Source: Monoplex corrugatus (lineage: Eukaryota > Mollusca > Gastropoda > Littorinimorpha > Ranellidae). Taken from it: a stretch of 64,000 bases of DNA. Positions within the stretch are counted from its first letter, which is position 1; each line of letters opens with the position of its first letter. Where the stretch lies: positions 29,345,185-29,409,184 of the forward strand of contig JAPXFY010000015.1 of the NCBI GenBank assembly GCA_030674185.1, given 5' to 3'. Positions 1-11,431 of this stretch are shown here, piece by piece. A program made the position numbers and the translations under genes. The notes below the pieces were generated by a model. That model did no database searches. It worked only from the letters and a program-made list of their open reading frames with translations, and had not been told where the DNA came from.

Positions 1-755
1 CTTTGATAAAATAATAAAGATTACCATTGAGACCAATGTGTTTTAATTTCATCAAAAGTCTCGCATGCCAGACTTGGTCGTACGCTTTTTAAAGATCAAA
101 AAAGGTAGCTAAAACATTTTTTCTCTTAGCAAACTGATTTTTGATTTGAGTTGTTAATTTGACCAATTGGTCTACTGTCGATCTACCTTTTCGAAACCCA
201 GACTGGTTAATAGGTAATATATTATTTTTCTCACAAAAGTAAGTCAGTCGATTCAATATAATTTTTTCCATTAAGTTTTGATGTTAGTGAGATAGGTCTA
301 TAACTACCGAGAGTAGAGAGCGGTTTATTAGCTTTTGGTATAGGTAACACAACAGAAGTCTTCCAAATGTCAGGTATGCGACCACTTTCCCAGCATTTTA
401 GTATACTTTTGTGTAAATATTCAATCCATTTCTCAGGTAAATGAATTAAAAGTGTATATGAAACGCCATCGAGTCCTACAGCCGATTTTTTGTTGTTCAA
501 CAAAAGAAGGGCATCTTTAAGTTCTTGTAACGTAATTTTTGAATTTATGTACATGTGGCTATCAGGGGGAGGATCTGAGTATTCTTCTAATTCCTCAATT
601 TTCCGTCTTTTCTCCCTTGTTGGAGTAGACAAGCTACTAGAATTACTTACTCTTGAAAAGAACTGAACAAATTCTTTGGCTTTCTCAGATGATGAAGGAA
701 ATTCTTTGTCTTTAATCTTAATAGGAAACTGGGGTAAATGAAAACCATTTTTCAT
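1..755 (-). pseudogene. Reverse transcriptase N-terminal half of the leftmost LINE
   Basis: The frame from 755 to 231 carries the pre-RT region and RT blocks 1-2: a GLDGVSY motif, then PEKW and VVLPIPKANKPL, then SYRPISLTSKL. A frameshift near 280 moves the reading to 271-89, with the block INQSGFRKGRSTVDQL. It then reaches RT motif A, FFDL, followed directly by an in-frame TAA and KAYDQVWHARLL. In related LINEs the residue at the stop is normally part of a continuous FDLxKAYD motif, so this is a point nonsense mutation inside the catalytic block. The YADD region is off the window. Family assignment to LINE RT is firm; activity is excluded. Confidence 0.85.
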
Positions 756-842
756 TTCTTTGACCTTATTCCAAAGTTTAGGAAGATCTTTAGGCCCGGA
801 AATTTGTTGAGAACAAAAATCTGACCAAAACTGCTTTCTGGC

Positions 843-1938
843 CTAGGCTATAACTTTGTTGGAATGAATCTTTCCCTTTTTCATATTGTAATGATCTTCT
901 GGAGATTTAGTTTTTAAATAGATTTTATACATTTTCTTTTTTTCATTCTTTCCTTCCTCACATAATTGATTCCACCAACTATTTCCAACATAATTACCTC
1001 TGTTGACACATTTCCTTTTTGGAATTGAATTGCTTGCTGCCTCGTGTAGCGCGTTAGTGAAGTGTGAATACATATCATTAACATTGTCACTTTCGTTAAA
1101 CCTGCAATCTTTTGCCATTAAAATCTTATGGTATGTTATCCAGTTCGCACGGCTGTACATATATCTAGGTATATACGTCTTCTTGTACTGGCGTGTTATC
1201 AAACGGTTCATTTATAACTGTGACAATTTGCAGGTGATCACTTCCAAGGGAGTCAGATGTAACATCCCACATGCTATTAATGACAAGGTCAGGTGATAAC
1301 AAAGTTAGGTCAATGGCTGAAGCCTTATGTTTAGGATTGTCTGGAATTCTAGTTATTCTACCGTCATTTAACAGGACTAATCCAGAGTCAACATTTTCAA
1401 CAAAACGATTGTAAGAGACATACTGGCAGTCATTGTCCCAAAATGGAGAATGGGCATTAAAATCCCCCGTGATCAACCATTTCTCATTATGGTCTAAAGT
1501 CCGTAGCCAGTCACTGTTTTCTCCATCAGGGCCACGTGGATAATATATAGACATGATATTTATAGTTGACACAGAGTTAATTTTCACTTTCACAGCCACA
1601 TAATAAACTCCATCAGTATCCTTTGGCACAGGAGGTGGAATGATTTTATAATCCACGTCTTTACGTATATAAACGGCTACATAAATCTTTGAGTTATTAT
1701 CACAGACGTGTGTCACAGGAGGATAGTAATATTCTTCTAACTTTGGCAGTTTACATTTTGCCACATTTAATGATTGTAAGGCAACAATATGATGCTTATT
1801 GATGGACAAATATAGCTGCAGATGAGGATGATTAATAATCACTGAACGACTGTTCCAATGAAGAACAGAAAACTCTGTTGCGTAACGGTTTTTAACTTTA
1901 TACACAGGAAGAAAAAAACAAAACAAAACAAAAAACAA
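843..1938 (-). pseudogene. LINE endonuclease (EEP fold) and EN-RT linker
   Basis: The frame 1938-1165 reads as an exonuclease-endonuclease-phosphatase domain. It shows FSVLHWNSRSV at the N-terminal block, a block II reading ALQS where the family usually has Gln-Glu, MSIYYPRG, WLITGDFNAHSPFW with the catalytic Asp/Asn pair, SAIDLTLLSPD and the C-terminal SLGSDH. The block II Glu appears to be lost, which would impair nicking even without the frameshifts. The frame then jumps near 1200 to 1211-843, which carries the linker (SIPKRKC and WWNQLCEE motifs). It ends at a stop before the RT part. The apparent start at 1938 is only the end of the open frame. Confidence 0.82.
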
Positions 1939-2160
1939 AAAATAAAATTAGAATAAAGTCAAGGGTGAAGATATCTTTGGCGAAAGTAAACACGACCTAT
2001 GAACACCTATATGTGACAGTAAAAACCAATAAAAGAAAGTCGCTAGTATGTTCAGGCTGACGCTGGTGCAATCACAACATAAAGACAGGTTCACCAGTCA
2101 TAAAGATCTCTCAAGGGGATGGAAAAAGTTATGTTGTGAAATGTCACCATTCCACCATGG

Positions 2161-2830
2161 TCACTGGGTCCGATTGAAATGGGGTGTTCTTGAATAGTAG
2201 AATGGATGATGACTATTGTCATAGGTGGTGAATGCATAGTTTTCAGACTTCTTGTTTTGATGATGACGATGTTTACGCTTTGGCTGCTCCCAGAGGACAC
2301 TGTTGACTTGCCTGCCGATGTTTTTGGCGAGGATGGAAGAGCCAAGCCGATTTGGATTCACCTTGTCCTTGAATGTAGAGCAGAATTTTGATTTTAAATT
2401 GCCATGATTCAATAAGGAGATGTTGTGACCATAAAGCTCCGAGTGAAGCAGGGCGTTCAAAAGATCTATTTTTACCTGAAGGTCCCTGTCTCTCACCGGT
2501 GCAGTTTTGCTAAGGATTATTTTGATCTTAGGAAATGTGGTCACAATTTCGTCCACAACCGTCACTATTTTTTTGCAAACTAACTGGGGGTCGTTTGCCT
2601 TCAAATCAGACAATCCACAATGCAGAACACAACAATCAAATTGGCTGGTAGACGATTCTTTGACGGACTGAGAAATTTTGTCCACAGAAAAAGATGTCTG
2701 TTTCGACAGTGAAACCGTATGAATGTCCAAGTCTTGGCCCGTAAACGCCATTTAACATTGTGTCGTGTATAATGAGAACTGTTGGTAGCGCAGGATTTAC
2801 TTTTTCTTTTGGGGTATTTTTGGATTTGAC
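2161..2830 (-). pseudogene. LINE ORF1 with SGNH/GDSL-like esterase domain
   Basis: The main frame (2751-2161, about 196 residues) has CCVLHCGLSDLKAND, resembling SGNH block III with its conserved Gly and Asp/Asn, then KIIL and VRDRDLQVKIDLLN, and FKDKVNPNRLGSSILAKNI, which resembles the C-terminal Asp/His block. The N-terminal SGNH block is just upstream in another frame (about 2800-2755): VLIIHDTMLNGV, where the family has HDS. A single frameshift near 2750 separates them, so the ATG at 2751 is not the original start. The C-terminus is basic (KRKHRHHQNKK), plausible for RNA binding. The Ser-to-Thr change at the nucleophile position and the frameshift mark it as dead. Confidence 0.7.
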
Positions 2831-2888
2831 GCGAGAGGCAGCTTTTCCATCGGTGTGTTCTTTTGATAAGATTTTTCGTCACAAGCTT

Positions 2889-2962
2889 GACGTCATTTGT
2901 GTGTTTGTGTGTGTGCGTGTGCGTGTGCGTGTGCGGGTGTGTGTGTGTGCACATGTAAGTGC

Positions 2963-3001
<39 letters not shown>

Positions 3002-3150
3002 TATATTCCTGTAAAGTGGAACAAACATGCTTTTGATATGGACTGTTTGCGCTATGAAAGTGAAATATTTTGTCATTGTTATTATTATCATTACTATTAT
3101 TATTATCATCATCATTATTAATATTACAATTATTATTACCACTATTAAGT
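2889..3150. repeat. GT microsatellite and adjacent ATT-rich simple repeat
   Basis: Positions 2895-2998 are an interrupted (GT)n/(GC)n tract. Positions 3077-3150 are (TTA/TCA)n. Open frames through both, on either strand, are low-complexity artefacts. Confidence 0.95.
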
Positions 3151-3164
3151 CCAGGCCTCCTATC

Positions 3165-4960
3165 TGTTTAACAGTGGAGCAGTGAAGTCAGATGATGCTT
3201 GTCACAATGTCCCAATCAAATGGGCAGAGGCCATACAATTGGACAGTTCACTGTCAGAAGGGTGGCTTGGATTGACCGATTCCTTGCTGCACCAGGACAC
3301 CCAAGTTTTCCACATGTGGTTGTAAAGGGATAGGGATTTGGTTTCTCTATGGAAGCAGTGGCAACGTTTTTAGGCTAGAAATTGGAGGTCTGGGAAATGA
3401 GGCTGACCTGGCCACAATGGAATCATCCTTGCGTTCTCAGGTCTTGCTTTCCTCATCAATTTTGAATGGGGAAAGAAGGGAAGGTGTAACGGAAAAGTGG
3501 GCTCCAGCCTACTTACAAAAATTTGGCTACACAGGCTTTCAGGTCATGGACTGGAGATATGCATACTGGTAGACACTTGTTGAACTTGGTCACAAGTAGA
3601 TCTATCATGGGATGGAGCCAGAGGTTCCATAGCCATTGCAGGGTTATTTTGTTTGGGGTCCACCTCTGTGTGGAGAATGCAGTGCAACTAACTGAGACAA
3701 TCTGCCATGATTGTCAGTTTCATGCACAGGGAGAATCTTTATCATGACACCATTAAAAGAGGGCTTCGGCTAGAAGAAAGGTTTGCCAAATGTACCTCTC
3801 TTTGTTTGTTGATGTAGAAAGCTACTGTGGAACTGACCGTGAAGCACTGGACTACTTTCCCTTGGACTTCTGGTTCAAGTGTACTAGGGCTCTGTGAACA
3901 GCCTCTGACTCCAAAATACTGACATGCCAAATGATTCCTCCTTAGTCTATTGGTCTGCCATGTGAAGGTCCACGTAGAGCAAAACTTCATGGGTAAGAGC
4001 TGAGATTAGGACCCCTGCCATCAGCAAATTAAGTGTTGGTCCATTACAGCTATGGCAGTCTAGAACCACTGACCTAGAGTTAATAATGATATTATCCAGG
4101 GTTGACGAGCTTGGATCTACTGTTCCTTAGCGGCACTCTGAGAGGGCAGTTTGAGGTGTCACTCAAGGGAATGATCGGAGCCAGATTCCATTATGCCCAA
4201 AAGGATGCTGATGGATCTTGCCATTGCTTTCTTTGACTCTTGTAGGTAGACAGAAGGGAGGTCAGTGTGTCTATGTGTGCAAGGTGCATGCAAGACGACC
4301 ACGAAGTATTGCATCTCATCCCCAGGAACTCAAAGGACTGGCTGGGCGAGAGATCACATTTCTCTGCGTTGGAGACGTATCCAAGACATGCACGCGTGAG
4401 AAGAGAGATTTGACTGTCTGAGTGTAAGACTAGCAAAGGTTTTCCGAATCCGACAAAATCAATTATCCAGGTTGCAGTGAAGATGGATTGAATCCACTTT
4501 TGCATATGAATCCGCTTTTGCAATCATGGCTAATTCTGCTACAACCTTTGTGAACAGGAAGGGGGTGAGAGAAAGCCTGAATGGAAGTGCTTGAAACTGG
4601 AAACAGGGTCATGCCACACAAACTCCAGGTATCCCCAGTGGCGGGGATAAATCAGGATGTGAAAATAGGCATCCTTGAGACCTATGCACGATGCCCAGTT
4701 GTCCTGCTTGATGGAATCTCATCTACATCTTGAAGTGGCCTCTGTGATAATCTTGTTCGATGATGAGAGGTTCATTACAGGGTACCAACCACCAGCGGAT
4801 CTGGGAAAGTTCTACAAAGAAGTCTACACAGAATCCCAAGATGGAAAGGGATATGCAGTTCCATGACTGCTTCTTTTCCCTAGCCTGAAAAGTTTCTGCG
4901 TTTCCTTCTGTAAGACCTTTTCTTGATCCACACTGTGGGTAGTATATGTCAGTTGAGGGT
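3165..4960 (-). pseudogene. DIRS-like retrotransposon pol remnant (RT and RNase H)
   Basis: In the minus direction, with several frameshifts, blocks typical of DIRS-type pol appear in the expected order. They are GGWYPVMNLSSSNKIITEA (about 4800), GLKDAYFHILIYP with motif A Asp (about 4680), FQALPFRLSLTP and FTKVVAELA in the next frame (about 4590), GYVSNAEKCDLSPSQ then FEFLGM (about 4380), an RNase H block VVQCFTVSSTVAFYINKQ (about 3840) and a downstream IDLLVTKFNKCLPVCISP block (about 3590). DIRS elements integrate through a tyrosine recombinase, but no such domain is visible before coding similarity ends near 3165. The catalytic YxDD block is not recognisable, apparently replaced by a degenerate stretch near 4430. 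Placement in the DIRS order is well supported; the boundaries are approximate. Confidence 0.75.
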
Positions 4961-6240
4961 GGGAGGGGGGAGGGGAGCAAGCAAAGAGAGGGTTTCATGC
5001 CCTCTGAGGGCAGTCTGTACTTGGGCACCCCTTGTCTGCTGCATATTTTGGGTTGAGCCCATGAACGGAGGTGGGGTGAAGGTGAGATCCCAAATGGCCG
5101 AGTCTCCTGAGGACAGTCCTGTTGAGGAAGTGGTGAGTCTACTGCCTCTGTAAAGGGCGTGTGGCTTTGTTGGAATGGCTCAGGGAACTCTACGGTCCTT
5201 AGTAGTAGTTTGGAAGCTCCTGGAAATTGATCCCTTCTCTCCAGGATGGTGTTGAAGCGGAATCTGAATGTGGACAATATGTCAATTATACTGCACACAT
5301 AAGACACATCTAAGCCATGGTTTTGATGGTCTCTGGGTCCTTGGACTGCGTAGTTAATTCAGACACCATGGAATGTAGGGCTCGCAGAAACATGTTTACT
5401 TATGATTCTATACTGAACAGGAACTGGGGAAGCCAATGCAAGGACTTAAGAAGAGGGAAGGTATGCTCATATTTTAAAGAAGAGTAGCCGAGCAGCATTA
5501 TTTTGAACTTCCTGGAGCCTATGGAGAAGACAGTCTGGATGATCTATAGAGAAGATAGCTTGTAAGATCAGCCAAAAGTGTGATAGTTTGTAAGATAACC
5601 AAAAGTGTGTTGCAAATGGTCAAATCAAGACAACAAATACTGAACAAGTATTTTAGCGACACAAGTGGACTGTATTGACAAATAGCACTGATGTTGACTG
5701 TATTGATAAATAGCACTGATTTTCCAAGTTCCATATGGGGCCTCTTCGCAAATTTTTATGGGAACGAGCCGTTTACAGGAAAGAATCTGAATGAACGACA
5801 CAGGACAATTAACATGTTGGTGCTTCTGTGGAATCATGAGCATTGCTTCTGTCATATCATTTAGCAGAAGTCTGTTCTCTGTCCTCCAAAACATTCTGTA
5901 CCATTCTGAGTTGTAAAAATAATGTGATCTGCATGTGTCAAATTACTACATGGAGGAAGCCGAGCTTATTTCTTCACTTCTATTTGCTGTGTACCATGAG
6001 GAGTCACAAGGCGATGAAGACAATGGGTGGTTTGCTGCTAAATGATAAGCCTGGTGTACAGTCATGTTGAAGATGTGAATTATGTCTGCCACTTTATCCA
6101 GCACTGCTGTGGTCTTTCTCGGGCTCTGAAGCTTTAAAGCCATCTAATGCTGTAAGCTCAAAGGGCATGCTGGTTGAAAGGCACCCTGGTCAGCTGGCCA
6201 AACCATTCACTGCTGTGTAACATAATAGTTGCCAGGTGTT
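4960..6240. other. No clear gene; degenerate pre-RT region then unassigned DNA
   Basis: From 4960 to about 5470 the minus strand has weakly coding-like, frame-broken sequence that may be the pre-RT part of the DIRS-like element. From 5470 to 6240 I recognise nothing. A short direct duplication of TGACTGTATTGA(C/T)AAATAGC lies near 5665-5720. Confidence 0.5.
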
Positions 6241-7110
6241 GTTTGAATCATCTCTTGGACCTCATGTCAAAACAGTTAGACACTCTGTGGCACAAGAGTT
6301 TGACTGTCAGGGATATAACTGATGAATTGGGATTAAATTTCGTGTTGTGGACAGAGCAACGAAATTGAAAATCTTAACATACGTAAAATGAGTACACAAT
6401 TTTTGCCAAGACTGCTCACAGTTCATCAAAAACAGAGCTCTTCATGCTGCACTCTTTCAGACATGCTTGATAACATTAGATCTCGAAGAAACTTTATGCG
6501 GAGAACCATTACAGGTGATGAAACATGGATTTATGGATATGACCCAGAAACGAAGCAATGATCATCTCAATGTAAATCTCCAGCTTCACCATGACCAAAA
6601 AAACCCCAAGACATCCTGCTCAAATGTCAAGTCGATGCTCACTGTTTTCCCTGATTACAAAGGAATTGTGCACAGCAAGCGGCTGCCACAGAGTAAAAGA
6701 ATCACCAGCACTTTTACCTAGATGTTTTGAAAAGGCTGAAAGAGTTAATCAGATGAAAGGGACTGAAACATCGGATGAATTGGTTGTTCCGCCACGAATA
6801 TTTGAACAACAATCAAGTGAAGTTGTTCTGCATCTACCCCAATTGCTTGGTCTGGAGAACAAGCAAGCAAACAAACAAAATTTTCCTGTTCCCCCAAATC
6901 AAACGAACATTGAAGGAAAGGTTTGCAATTTCTGACAGCTGAGGAGATAAAAGTTGCTACAACACAGCCGCTAAGGGTAACAATTCCAGAACAAGAATTC
7001 CAGAGATCCATGGAAACACGACAGATATGTTGGAACCACTGAATCTTTAGCAATGGAGATTACTCTGAAGTGGACAATTTCAATATTTCTGTAAGTACGT
7101 TTATTTTCAT
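6240..7110 (+). pseudogene. Mariner-type transposase relic
   Basis: Plus-strand blocks in three frames follow the order of a mariner transposase. SLTVRDITDELGL resembles the helix-turn-helix region. FLPRLLTVHQK matches the linker block that usually reads VPRxLTxxQK. ITGDETWIYGYDPETKQ (about 6512-6562) holds the first catalytic Asp. After a degenerate middle, the C-terminal end shows SNGDYSEVDNF, close to the family's GDYFEGD ending, near 7040-7070. Stops and frameshifts are frequent, so it is old and dead. The N-terminal half of the DNA-binding domain is not recognisable, and I could not find terminal inverted repeats. Confidence 0.75.
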
Positions 7111-8576
7111 GTACTAGGTCTAGTCCTAAGTCTTTTGAATCACACTTAATACACAGTAGACAGGTTTTCAGGATGTTTTCTGAACGTTTAACTAGACACT
7201 CAATTCTGGGGAACAGTATGTTTTACCAACGTTGAATAAATTCATTATTCAGGCTCTTAAAAATTAGATGTGGCATTTCAGATAATACAGCCCATACACA
7301 ATAATACAAACATCCTGATGAGCAAAATCTGAGATGATGTTTATACTCGACTTCCACTGGACATGAAGTATGTGTACATTATGATTATTTTATGTTTCCC
7401 CGTCCAAATGATTTAGATAATACCAATTTCATTCCATGTACATATTGTGAACATTTATCCAAGTGTGTTTCAATTGTCACCGTTTTTCTTATCCAGAAAT
7501 AAAGATGATATCAAATCAAATTCACATATGTGTTAACTCATGTATGTTTCTATCTACATTATGAAATATCTACATTATGAACATGTACTTGTATAATATT
7601 TGTACAGGACATTGTTCACACACTTTTATATCCCTGGAGTTACAGCCTGTTTGAATAAAATGTCCAGTGTCCAGAAATCATGTCTTTTTTGGACATGCCT
7701 ACTGCTCTTTTGAAACATTTTCATTCTCACCTCACAGACTGTCCTGGTGAGGTCTGGCACTGTTAAGTCAGAGTAGGTACAAAAATTGTACTGAGAAGCC
7801 TGACTTTCATTTCCAAAGGGATGCTTGGGTGTTATAAACGATGACCGCAGTTCACAGCATTTGCCTTTTTGACTCTGGTCTGAATTTATCTGTGCATTTT
7901 TCCATCTTTGCTTTATATAAATTTATACACTTCTCAATTACTGAAATTCTGTACTTTGAAGAGATTGGTTCTGATAACTAGTTTGTCAGGCATTCATCCT
8001 ATAACATATTTTTACCTGTCTTCTTGGTGTTTATTTTCATGCAATGGACAGATTTCACAGCTGCTGTTTAACTTGTATACATGTGTGCTGTATTTTGTCA
8101 TAGTTTGTGATTGTCTGGTCATCACCTGAAACTTACAAACTGAAAATGTTATCACTTAAAGTTCATTCTTTTGTCTCCAAACTGATACAAAAATTACTAC
8201 TGTGTAATCCATTTGGACATGATGGCATATTTTTAGGCCACAAAACAAAAACTTGCCATCACTAATTAACGACAAACTTATGGAGTGGATGTCTTGCAAC
8301 TATAAGCATTCTATTTCTGCAGGTCTTGATTCATACAGCTTTGAAATGATGGAAGCCTTGTTTATTGTGAAAATTATGGCTGCAACAAAGCAGTAACTTG
8401 TAAATTAATCCTCACAAAAAGTGGACTTTATAACTCTGCAAGTTTTATTGGTTTTATTAAACAGAATATGACTAATCAAAATCCAAGGAAATACCCCAAA
8501 CCACCTCAAACATATTTTTCAAGATGGTTTTTGCGACAATATAATTTGCTTAAGAATGTATGTGTGTGATCTGATG
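7110..8576. other. AT-rich intergenic DNA, nothing recognised
   Basis: No protein similarity, RNA gene or element ends were recognised. The stretch has only short local repeats, such as ATCTACATTATGAA twice near 7550-7580. Confidence 0.6.
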
Positions 8577-8861
8577 CTCAATTCTTTGTATTTAATAATA
8601 ATAATAATGTTTATTTGTATAGCGCATATTCCATATAAAAACATGCTCACTAGCGCTTTACATTTCGCAAAAAAGGCAAATGGTGATAAAAAAAATGTTC
8701 ACAATTACATACACAATAAGATAACAAACATTAAAGCTATACAAGTAAGAAGACATATAAGAAACCACAGAATATTATTAAGATTTAAACACTGACTTAT
8801 GTAATGAAAAAAGACTAACAGATTTTTCATATGAATAAAAGAGGCATACTGTGTTTATATT

Positions 8862-8882
8862 GCTGTGCGTGCGTGCGTGCGT

Positions 8883-8967
<85 letters not shown>

Positions 8968-9008
8968 GTGTGTGCGTGTGTGCGCTGTGTTGCTGTGCGT
9001 GTGTGTTA

Positions 9009-9076
<68 letters not shown>

Positions 9077-9094
9077 GTGTGTGTGTGTGTGTGT

Positions 9095-9164
<70 letters not shown>

Positions 9165-9215
9165 GCTGGTGTGTGGTGTGTGCTGTTTGCATGCGTGTGT
9201 GTGTGTGTGTTGTGC
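8862..9215. repeat. Long compound (TG)n microsatellite
   Basis: About 350 bases of near-continuous (TG)n with small interruptions, lying in the 3' region of the LINE. All open frames through it are artefacts. Confidence 0.97.
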
Positions 9216-9482
9216 ATGCAATAGTTGTACATAAAATTATAATCAGTATTTTGAATGAAGATAAAAACACAGAAAAATTCTAATTCATACACAGGAAAAA
9301 GATTGTAACTTCAGTATTACAGCATTAACACCTTGACAATCAAAATTACCTCACAAATTATAAACTATTCGCATATCATATATCACAATTTACATACAAA
9401 GATTAAGAAATTTCTTAAAGTATTTCAGTTTCTTTCCCACTCAATTTCTCCCCTATCCCCTTCTCAGCTGTACACATACAGT

Positions 9483-9592
9483 GATACACACACATGCTCA
9501 CTCATGCACACACACACACACAGCGCGCACGCGCGCGCACGCACGCACACACACACACACACATCAAACACATGCATGCACACACACACCTC
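9483..9592. repeat. (CA)n/(CG)n microsatellite
   Basis: An interrupted CA tract with an alternating GCGCGC centre (Z-DNA-like composition), also inside the LINE 3' region. Confidence 0.92.
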
Positions 9593-9672
9593 GCTCTATA
9601 GGCCCTTATACAAAATACTATTATACAGGCAGGAGAAATTAGTCTGATGACAGACTTGCAAACTAAGGCTCT

Positions 9673-10640
9673 TCAGGTTAGATGAGTTTGAAATTGTGTT
9701 TTCAGGTGCTGTTTGAAGGTTGAGAAACACTTAGTTTTTCTGAGAGACAGTGATAGAGAGTTCCATACATTTGGGCCAAAGACAGAGTAAGACTTTTTAC
9801 AAAGGTGTGGAGAGAAGCGAGGAACAGTCAACAGTGAGGTGTCAGAAAAGCGGAGCGTTCGAGAGGGTTTGTAACCCTGCAGGAGGTTGGCAAGATAGGA
9901 CAGCATGTTCTCATGATAGATACACTGAAAGCAGACAGGCAACTTTATATTGAATCCTAGCCTTTACCAAAAGCCAATGAAGTGTTCTAAGCAGAGATTT
10001 TGCACTCTCACGCCTGGGCTTGCGGAGAACAAGGCGAGCCGCATGGTTCTGTATGCGCTGAAGTTTACATAGTTGATTGTCATGGAGACCTGCAAATAGA
10101 GAGTTACAATAGTCCAGTCTAGATAGTATGAAAGAGACAGCAAGCTTGTTGGCAGCATCAGTGGAAAGAAAGGAGCAAATCTTACCTATTCTGCATAGCT
10201 GATAGTACAGAGTACGGCACAACTGTTTGACATGGGCTTCCATAGACAGTGTTTCATCCAGGTAGAAGCCAAGATTTCTAACAGTTTTTGAGAAAGATAC
10301 ATCACAGCCAGAGATAGACATGGGGGCATGAGTAACCTGATTGATCTTTGACTTAGTACCAGTAACAATAAGCTCAGTTTTATCATCATTCATCTTCAGC
10401 TTGTTTTCACTCGTCCACTTGGAGACATCCTCTATACAATCTCTCAGACTGTACTCAAGAGCGTCAAAATCTGATGAGGTAGAGGAGCTATGCAGCTGTG
10501 AGTCATCCGCAAAGAAGTCGTATGAGTGACCTGACTGATGAATGCTAGTGCTGAGAGGTTGTGTATACATAGTGAACAGGACAGGTCCCAAGACAGAACC
10601 TTGTGGGACACCACATTTCAGCACAGATGGATTTGATTTC
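9673..10640 (-). pseudogene. LINE reverse transcriptase C-terminal part
   Basis: The frame 10624-9911 (237 residues) begins at CGVPQGSVLGPVLF (RT motif B/4). It includes the intact catalytic FADDSQLH, then KMNDDKTELIVTG and VRNLGFYLDETLSM, the thumb region SRLDYCNSLFAGL, and LQRIQNHAARLV. A frameshift near 9930 moves to 9942-9673, which carries the usual LINE C-terminus (YKPSRTLRFSDTSLL, FGPNVWNSLSLSLRK and FKQHLKTQF) and a natural stop. The catalytic aspartates are intact and there is only one visible frameshift, so this is a fairly young truncated copy. It lacks the endonuclease and most of the RT fingers. Confidence 0.85.
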
Positions 10641-11125
10641 AGTGCTAGTCATGATAAGATTCTAAAGCCAAAGTGTATTTCCAGTTTACCATTTTTGTTT
10701 CAAGTACAACATCTAATATGAAAGTATTTCCACATTCAGGACTGCAACCACGAGGTAGGATTATTTATTTTTTTGGTTTGGTTGGTAGATTATAAAACTA
10801 TTTGTCACATATTTCTACAGTCAGAAATGCAACCTGACATAGGATTATTCATTTTCTTGGTTTGGTTGGTAGATTATATCAAATTCTACTTGTCACTCTG
10901 TCATTATAAAACTTTTTGTTGTCACTCTCTGTCATTATCAAACTATCTATCCCAAACTATTTGTTGTCACTTTCTGTCATCACAAAACTATGTCATCTCC
11001 ATCATTCTAGTTTCTTTCTTTCTTTTTTACTTGGTCAATGAGCTACTGCAGAAACAGCTGACAGAATAAAGCCATATCATTTCTTTAGTATTAATTTTCA
11101 CTGAACATTCTATGAAATCTCTATA
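10640..11125. repeat. Short tandem duplications in otherwise unassigned DNA
   Basis: A unit of about 85 bases containing GGTTTGGTTGGTAGATTAT occurs twice (about 10733-10890). Shorter CTGTCATTATAAAACT-like units follow to about 10990. Nothing coding was recognised. Confidence 0.6.
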
Positions 11126-11343
11126 ATCTATTGTAGTTTATTAACTCAGAATGCTATGCTGATAACACAAAATTTGTGGGTTTAATCCTCATTTGGGCCA
11201 CTTTCTTTTTCTATACCTGGTTACAGATTCAACAGCTTCTACACAGAACAAAGTGATCATCACCTGCTTTAGGTGCATAAGGACTTTCCTTTTGAAGGAC
11301 CTAAAAACTGACTGAGCACTTTTGCAACCCTAAGCAAGGCTGC

Positions 11344-11374
<31 letters not shown>

Positions 11375-11385
11375 AAATGGTCCAA
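11126..11385 (+). repeat. SINE-like fragment with tRNA-type box B
   Basis: The sequence GTGGGTTTAATCCTCATTTG near 11175 resembles a degenerate tRNA box B with its flank. It is followed by an unrelated body and a T-rich run (about 11340-11374). A similar box-B-like segment occurs at 13745. This suggests a tRNA-derived SINE family, but no full copy is present for comparison. Confidence 0.35.
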
Positions 11386-11431
11386 TTAACTCACTCCCTA
11401 CTGGGCAATTTGGAATTTAACATTTGTCTAG

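Larger units (their letters stand above)
1..2830 (-). mobile_element. Non-LTR retrotransposon with SGNH-type ORF1, EN and RT (partial, decayed)
   Basis: Reading on the minus strand, the order is an SGNH/esterase-like ORF1 (2830-2161), an apurinic-type endonuclease (1938-1200), a linker, and the first half of a reverse transcriptase (755-1). The copy runs off the left edge of the window, so the 3' part of the RT and the tail are not visible. At least three frameshifts and one in-frame stop break the coding frame, so this copy is inactive. An esterase-like ORF1 ahead of an EN-RT ORF2 is known from CR1-like and related LINEs; the clade is not fixed here because the rest of the RT lies outside. 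The 5' boundary near 2830 is approximate, with a GT microsatellite beginning about 60 bases beyond it. Confidence 0.85.
8577..10640 (-). mobile_element. 5'-truncated CR1/L2-like LINE
   Basis: The minus strand carries the last part of an RT ORF (10640-9673) and a long 3' region. That region ends at 8577 with a GCGCTATACAAATAAACATT block followed by (ATT)n, a tail typical of CR1/L2-like LINEs. Coding starts abruptly near 10640 inside the VPQGSVLGP block, the normal 5' truncation pattern of LINE insertions. The 3' region is inflated by two microsatellites (8862-9215 and 9483-9592). Confidence 0.82.

Noticed and set aside
3523..3747. 74-residue plus frame
   Set aside because: Antisense to DIRS-like coding blocks on the minus strand.
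8827..9292. Open frames of 70-150 residues made of Cys-Val or His-Thr repeats on both strands
   Set aside because: Pure translation of a (TG)n/(CA)n microsatellite; the same applies to frames at 2879-3142, 12545-12987, 14372-14797, 22814-23056, 32777-33102 and 62853-63173.
11175..11195. A possible tRNA gene from the box-B-like sequence (also at 13750)
   Set aside because: No complete cloverleaf or acceptor stem can be built; it fits a SINE head better.
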